A stretch of DNA of 5,000 nt, from NCBI RefSeq assembly GCF_003491305.1, contig NZ_CP022706.1, positions 2,287,501 through 2,292,500 on the forward strand, read 5' to 3'. Positions 1-5,000 of the stretch are shown here, piece by piece; the stretch's first letter is position 1, and every line of letters starts with the position of its first letter. The DNA is from Methanobacterium sp. BAmetb5. GTDB taxonomy: Archaea > Methanobacteriota > Methanobacteria > Methanobacteriales > Methanobacteriaceae. A model generated the notes under the pieces. The model had not been told where the DNA came from. It saw only the letters and a list, made by a program, of their open reading frames with translations, and did not search any database. Made by a program: the position numbers and the translations under genes.

Positions 1-2
1 GT

Positions 3-35
3 ATATTCTTAGATCAGGTGCTTGAACTGGGGTGA
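3..35 (+). CDS. Possible 3' end of a plus-strand gene cut by the window edge
   Basis: The frame starting at base 3 is open from the edge and reads IFLDQVLELG before a TGA at 33-35. The other two plus frames close sooner, and the ten codons have a mixed third position that looks coding. If real, the gene would run toward the sortase gene (convergent), and the A/T-rich spacer behind it would hold both terminators. Ten residues are far too few to name a product, and chance openness over this length is common. I record it only because nothing else explains the edge. Confidence 0.25.
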   Translation: MFLDQVLELG

Positions 36-78
36 AATAAAAATAGGGGTAATATTATTCTGTTGAGGGGTAAAATTA
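29..78. repeat. Three degenerate copies of GGGGTRAWATWA
   Basis: GGGGTGAAATAA (29-40), GGGGTAATATTA (46-57) and GGGGTAAAATTA (67-78) lie 17 and 21 bases apart, just past the sortase stop. The first overlaps the possible TGA of the edge gene. On the minus strand they read as A/T-rich DNA ending in ACCCC, with a T-rich run (TATTTTTATTTC, 34-45) that could help end the sortase transcript. Confidence 0.5.
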
Positions 79-112
79 GGATTAATTATTTGTGTTTGCT
101 TGTGGCATCTAT

Positions 113-1460
<1,348 letters not shown>

Positions 1461-1468
1461 TTTAGTTT

Positions 1469-1473
1469 ACCTC
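1469..1473 (-). promoter_or_regulatory. Ribosome binding site of mscS
   Basis: On the minus strand GAGGT precedes the ATG at 1460 by 8 bases and matches the archaeal anti-Shine-Dalgarno complement. It supports this ATG as the start. Confidence 0.7.
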
Positions 1474-1549
1474 GCTCTTTTTTTGCGGAGAATCTTTAGA
1501 TGTCCCTAATAAATCATTAGATGCCTTCTCTTCTTAAATTCATGAATGA

Positions 1550-1560
1550 TTTTTTAAAAA
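1550..1560 (-). terminator. Possible weak T-tract terminator after rnz
   Basis: About 30 bases past the rnz stop the minus strand reads TTTTTAAAAAA, giving five T residues in the transcript, with a 10-base palindrome (ATTCATGAAT, 1538-1547) just after. Archaeal RNA polymerase can stop at T-runs alone, but five is marginal, so partial read-through into mscS is likely. Confidence 0.3.
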
Positions 1561-1588
1561 GATGTGACGGTTTAATAAATGCAGCAGT

Positions 1589-2497
<909 letters not shown>

Positions 2498-2504
2498 AAT
2501 TGGC

Positions 2505-2510
2505 TCACCT
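2505..2510 (-). promoter_or_regulatory. Ribosome binding site of rnz
   Basis: AGGTGA on the minus strand lies 7 bases before the ATG at 2497. A second AGGT sits 7 bases farther upstream because the heptamer ATTAGGT is duplicated here (2507-2520). Confidence 0.75.
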
Positions 2511-2520
2511 AATACCTAAT
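2507..2520. repeat. Perfect tandem heptamer ACCTAAT x2
   Basis: Two exact copies of ACCTAAT (2507-2513 and 2514-2520) lie in the rnz leader. On the rnz strand they read ATTAGGT twice, so the proximal copy forms part of the AGGTGA ribosome binding site and the distal copy is an extra AGGT. Confidence 0.8.
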
Positions 2521-2555
2521 ATGATGGGGTATTTATTCTTTAAATGATTGTTTTA

Positions 2556-2576
2556 TGATTTATAATTCTTATAAGT
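2556..2576 (-). promoter_or_regulatory. Candidate TATA region for rnz
   Basis: On the minus strand the run CTTATAAGAATTATAAAT contains two TATA-like cores, TTATAAAT (2558-2565) and CTTATAAG (2569-2576). Either would place the start of transcription about 25 bases downstream, near 2535-2547, leaving a leader of roughly 40-50 bases with the ribosome binding site. The surrounding DNA is very AT-rich, so the choice of core is uncertain. Confidence 0.4.
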
Positions 2577-2648
2577 TAATGGCTGGTAAATGTAAGTTTT
2601 AAGGTATTTCTCCACATTCTAAAATAACTGGAAAATATATCTCGGGTT

Positions 2649-2661
2649 AAAATTTATATCC
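2649..2661 (+). promoter_or_regulatory. Candidate TATA box for nadC and its small upstream frame
   Basis: AAAATTTATATCC carries the archaeal box A core TTTATATC at 2653-2660. Transcription would be expected about 25 bases downstream, near 2679-2684, only a few bases before the ATG of the small frame at 2686 and about 95 bases before nadC. A second, weaker core, AAATATATC (2633-2641), lies just upstream. A third AT-rich run, TTTATTATAT (2741-2750), could give a nearly leaderless nadC transcript, but nadC has a ribosome binding site, which argues against that. Confidence 0.5.
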
Positions 2662-2685
2662 TTCCTGGAATATAAAGGACAAGTA

Positions 2686-3615
<930 letters not shown>

Positions 3616-3664
3616 ACCCATATACTTCTCGGTTAATCAAATCTGGAAGGGATGCATAATATTG

Positions 3665-3702
3665 GTGTAAATTTTTATTTTACCTTCCATTATTTTTAAG
3701 GT
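3665..3702 (+). terminator. T-rich terminator after nadC
   Basis: About 55 bases past the nadC stop are two T-tracts, TTTTTATTTT (3672-3681) and TATTTTTA (3691-3698). The second lies in the loop of a short inverted repeat, ACCTT (3682-3686) with AAGGT (3698-3702). T-tracts of this kind are the main intrinsic stop signals for archaeal RNA polymerase. Confidence 0.5.
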
Positions 3703-3751
3703 GTAACCGGGAATCACCCTAAATTTTGCACGTAACTTCATATTTTAACCA

Positions 3752-3765
3752 TAATTTTATATAAG
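3752..3765 (+). promoter_or_regulatory. Strong archaeal TATA box of the histone-like gene
   Basis: The octamer TTTATATA at 3756-3763 is a perfect box A. Transcription should start about 25 bases downstream, near 3783-3788, giving a leader of roughly 40-45 bases before the ATG at 3829. This is the clearest promoter in the window and suggests a well-expressed gene. Confidence 0.7.
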
Positions 3766-3816
3766 AAAGTTAACATAGCATTTAGTGTGAGTAAATAGAA
3801 TTATAAATCTAAAAGT

Positions 3817-3822
3817 AGGAGA
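3817..3822 (+). promoter_or_regulatory. Ribosome binding site of the histone-like gene
   Basis: AGGAGA lies 6 bases before the ATG at 3829 and fixes the start, so the acidic tail is part of the protein. Confidence 0.75.
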
Positions 3823-3827
3823 TTTTT

Positions 3828-4317
<490 letters not shown>

Positions 4318-4328
4318 ACCTCTTCAAT

Positions 4329-4345
4329 TTATTATTTTTTATTTT
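4329..4345 (+). terminator. T-tract terminator after the histone-like gene
   Basis: TTATTATTTTTTATTTT begins 11 bases past the TAA stop, and a second run of seven T lies at 4378-4384. There is no strong hairpin, as is usual for archaeal T-tract termination. Confidence 0.55.
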
Positions 4346-4430
4346 AACTACTTTAACCTCTTGATTAAGGGAATTCCTTTTTTTGTTGGATTTAATAGAT
4401 TACCGCTTCTATTTGGGGGATTACTAGTTT

Positions 4431-4444
4431 AAAATTAATTTTTT
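4431..4444. terminator. Palindromic A/T element between convergent genes
   Basis: AAAATTAATTTT (4431-4442) is a perfect 12-base palindrome followed by two more T. It lies between the converging histone-like and ZPR1 genes, where a stop signal readable from both strands would make sense. The T-run on the plus strand is six bases (4439-4444); on the minus strand it is only four. Confidence 0.35.
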
Positions 4445-4464
4445 AGTTAAAGACAAGATAATGC

Positions 4465-4492
4465 AGTGTCTACTATGGGGGTAGTGTCTACT
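4465..4492. repeat. 10-base direct repeat AGTGTCTACT at an 18-base interval
   Basis: Exact copies lie at 4465-4474 and 4483-4492. The right copy contains the TAG stop of the ZPR1 gene. Because the interval is six codons, the left copy keeps the same frame and supplies further in-frame TAG codons. Confidence 0.75.
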
Positions 4493-5000
4493 CTGAGTCA
4501 GGGTCAAGTTTCAAATCTTCATTTTCAAAGGTAGTGAAACCCGTTTTCAACTTTTTAATCTCCTCTTCACTTAACCCACTTTTAACTGCAGCTTCATCAG
4601 CGATAACACTGTGTCCAAAGGGATCCTCCATGATCATGGTGACTTTTTTGGCACCACTTCTCACTTCTTCCAAATCTTCCAGTATCTGGGCAGCATTCAT
4701 TTTTACCTGGTCCTCTTCAGCCCAGGATAGGGCAGTTTTGACGGCCTTTTCGAACCGATTTAACACTCCTTCAACATTGGAGACATATCCCTGGGATTGG
4801 GGTCCTGGTTCCACCTTGAGTCCTATTTCAGGTATGGTTATGGTGGTTGATTGGGATTTAACCACACGGGAGTTTAAATTTTCCTTTCCCACACTCAGGG
4901 TGTATTTAACTGGTTCTTTCTGGTCAATGCAAATGGTGTCAGCGTGTTTAAATCCGCATTCACTGCAAAGCATGGTTGATTCCATGATTTCCCCGAAATA
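4488..5000 (-). CDS. zpr1: ZPR1 zinc-ribbon domain protein (5' end beyond the window)
   Basis: This is the archaeal single-module relative of eukaryotic ZPR1, which binds and helps fold elongation factor 1A; a similar role on archaeal EF1A is inferred. The frame is open to the edge. Ahead of the first Met in the window (4983-4985) the codons read YFGEI, giving the family motif [19 protein letters not shown], so that Met is internal. The visible CxxC (Cys codons at 4965-4967 and 4956-4958) is the second half of the zinc ribbon; the first Cys pair must lie beyond base 5000. The following beta domain shows [22 protein letters not shown] and the signature EDPFGHSVI, then a helical, acidic C-terminal end ([13 protein letters not shown] through DPDSE). 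The last codon is TAG. It converges on the histone-like gene, 170 bases away. Family assignment is firm; start and promoter cannot be seen. Confidence 0.93.
   Translation of the reverse strand, partial: YFGEIMESTMLCSECGFKHADTICIDQKEPVKYTLSVGKENLNSRVVKSQSTTITIPEIGLKVEPGPQSQGYVSNVEGVLNRFEKAVKTALSWAEEDQVKMNAAQILEDLEEVRSGAKKVTMIMEDPFGHSVIADEAAVKSGLSEEEIKKLKTGFTTFENEDLKLDPDSE

Noticed and set aside
1538..1547. Palindrome ATTCATGAAT as an operator for mscS
   Set aside because: It is a single 10-base AT-rich palindrome far (about 80 bases) from the start; this is expected by chance in such DNA.
4983..4985. ATG taken as the start of the ZPR1 protein
   Set aside because: The frame continues upstream to the window edge with the conserved YFGEI residues, so this Met is internal.

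Overview
The window reads as a chromosomal segment of a methanogenic archaeon of the order Methanobacteriales, most likely Methanobacterium or a close relative. The evidence is AT-rich intergenic DNA with archaeal TATA boxes (TTTATATA type), GGTGA/AGGAG ribosome binding sites, T-tract rather than classical hairpin terminators, and archaeal forms of the proteins: single-module ZPR1, archaeal NadC and RNase Z, a histone-fold-like protein, and a sortase of the kind found in pseudomurein methanogens. The genus is inferred from protein style, not from a database match.

Layout. Bases 1-112 hold the probable last codons of a plus-strand gene and a short spacer with an iterated G-rich motif. Bases 113-2497 are a minus-strand run read from right to left: RNase Z (rnz), a 128-base gap, a small MscS-type mechanosensitive channel, then a sortase whose start overlaps the end of the channel gene by 14 bases. 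Bases 2498-2775 are a divergent promoter region, which also holds a 26-codon open frame ending just before the next gene. Bases 2776-3615 are nadC on the plus strand. After a 213-base gap with a T-rich terminator and a very clear TATA box comes a 162-residue protein on the plus strand (3829-4317), with an extremely acidic tail, a histone-fold-like core and a C-terminal coiled coil. It converges with a minus-strand ZPR1 zinc-ribbon gene that runs off the right edge. No gene-free stretch exceeds 300 bases.

How the genes fit together. Most are housekeeping: tRNA 3' end maturation (rnz), NAD synthesis (nadC), osmotic protection (mscS) and probably folding of elongation factor 1A (ZPR1). The channel and sortase form a translationally coupled envelope pair. 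I see no mobile element, CRISPR array, rRNA or tRNA. The two items that most deserve a second look are the histone-like protein, which lacks the canonical Arg-Asp pair and carries an acidic instead of a basic tail, and the sortase, which keeps its His and Cys but has no arginine at all after the catalytic Cys. A third is the small open frame that lies in frame with nadC and is separated from it by one stop codon.
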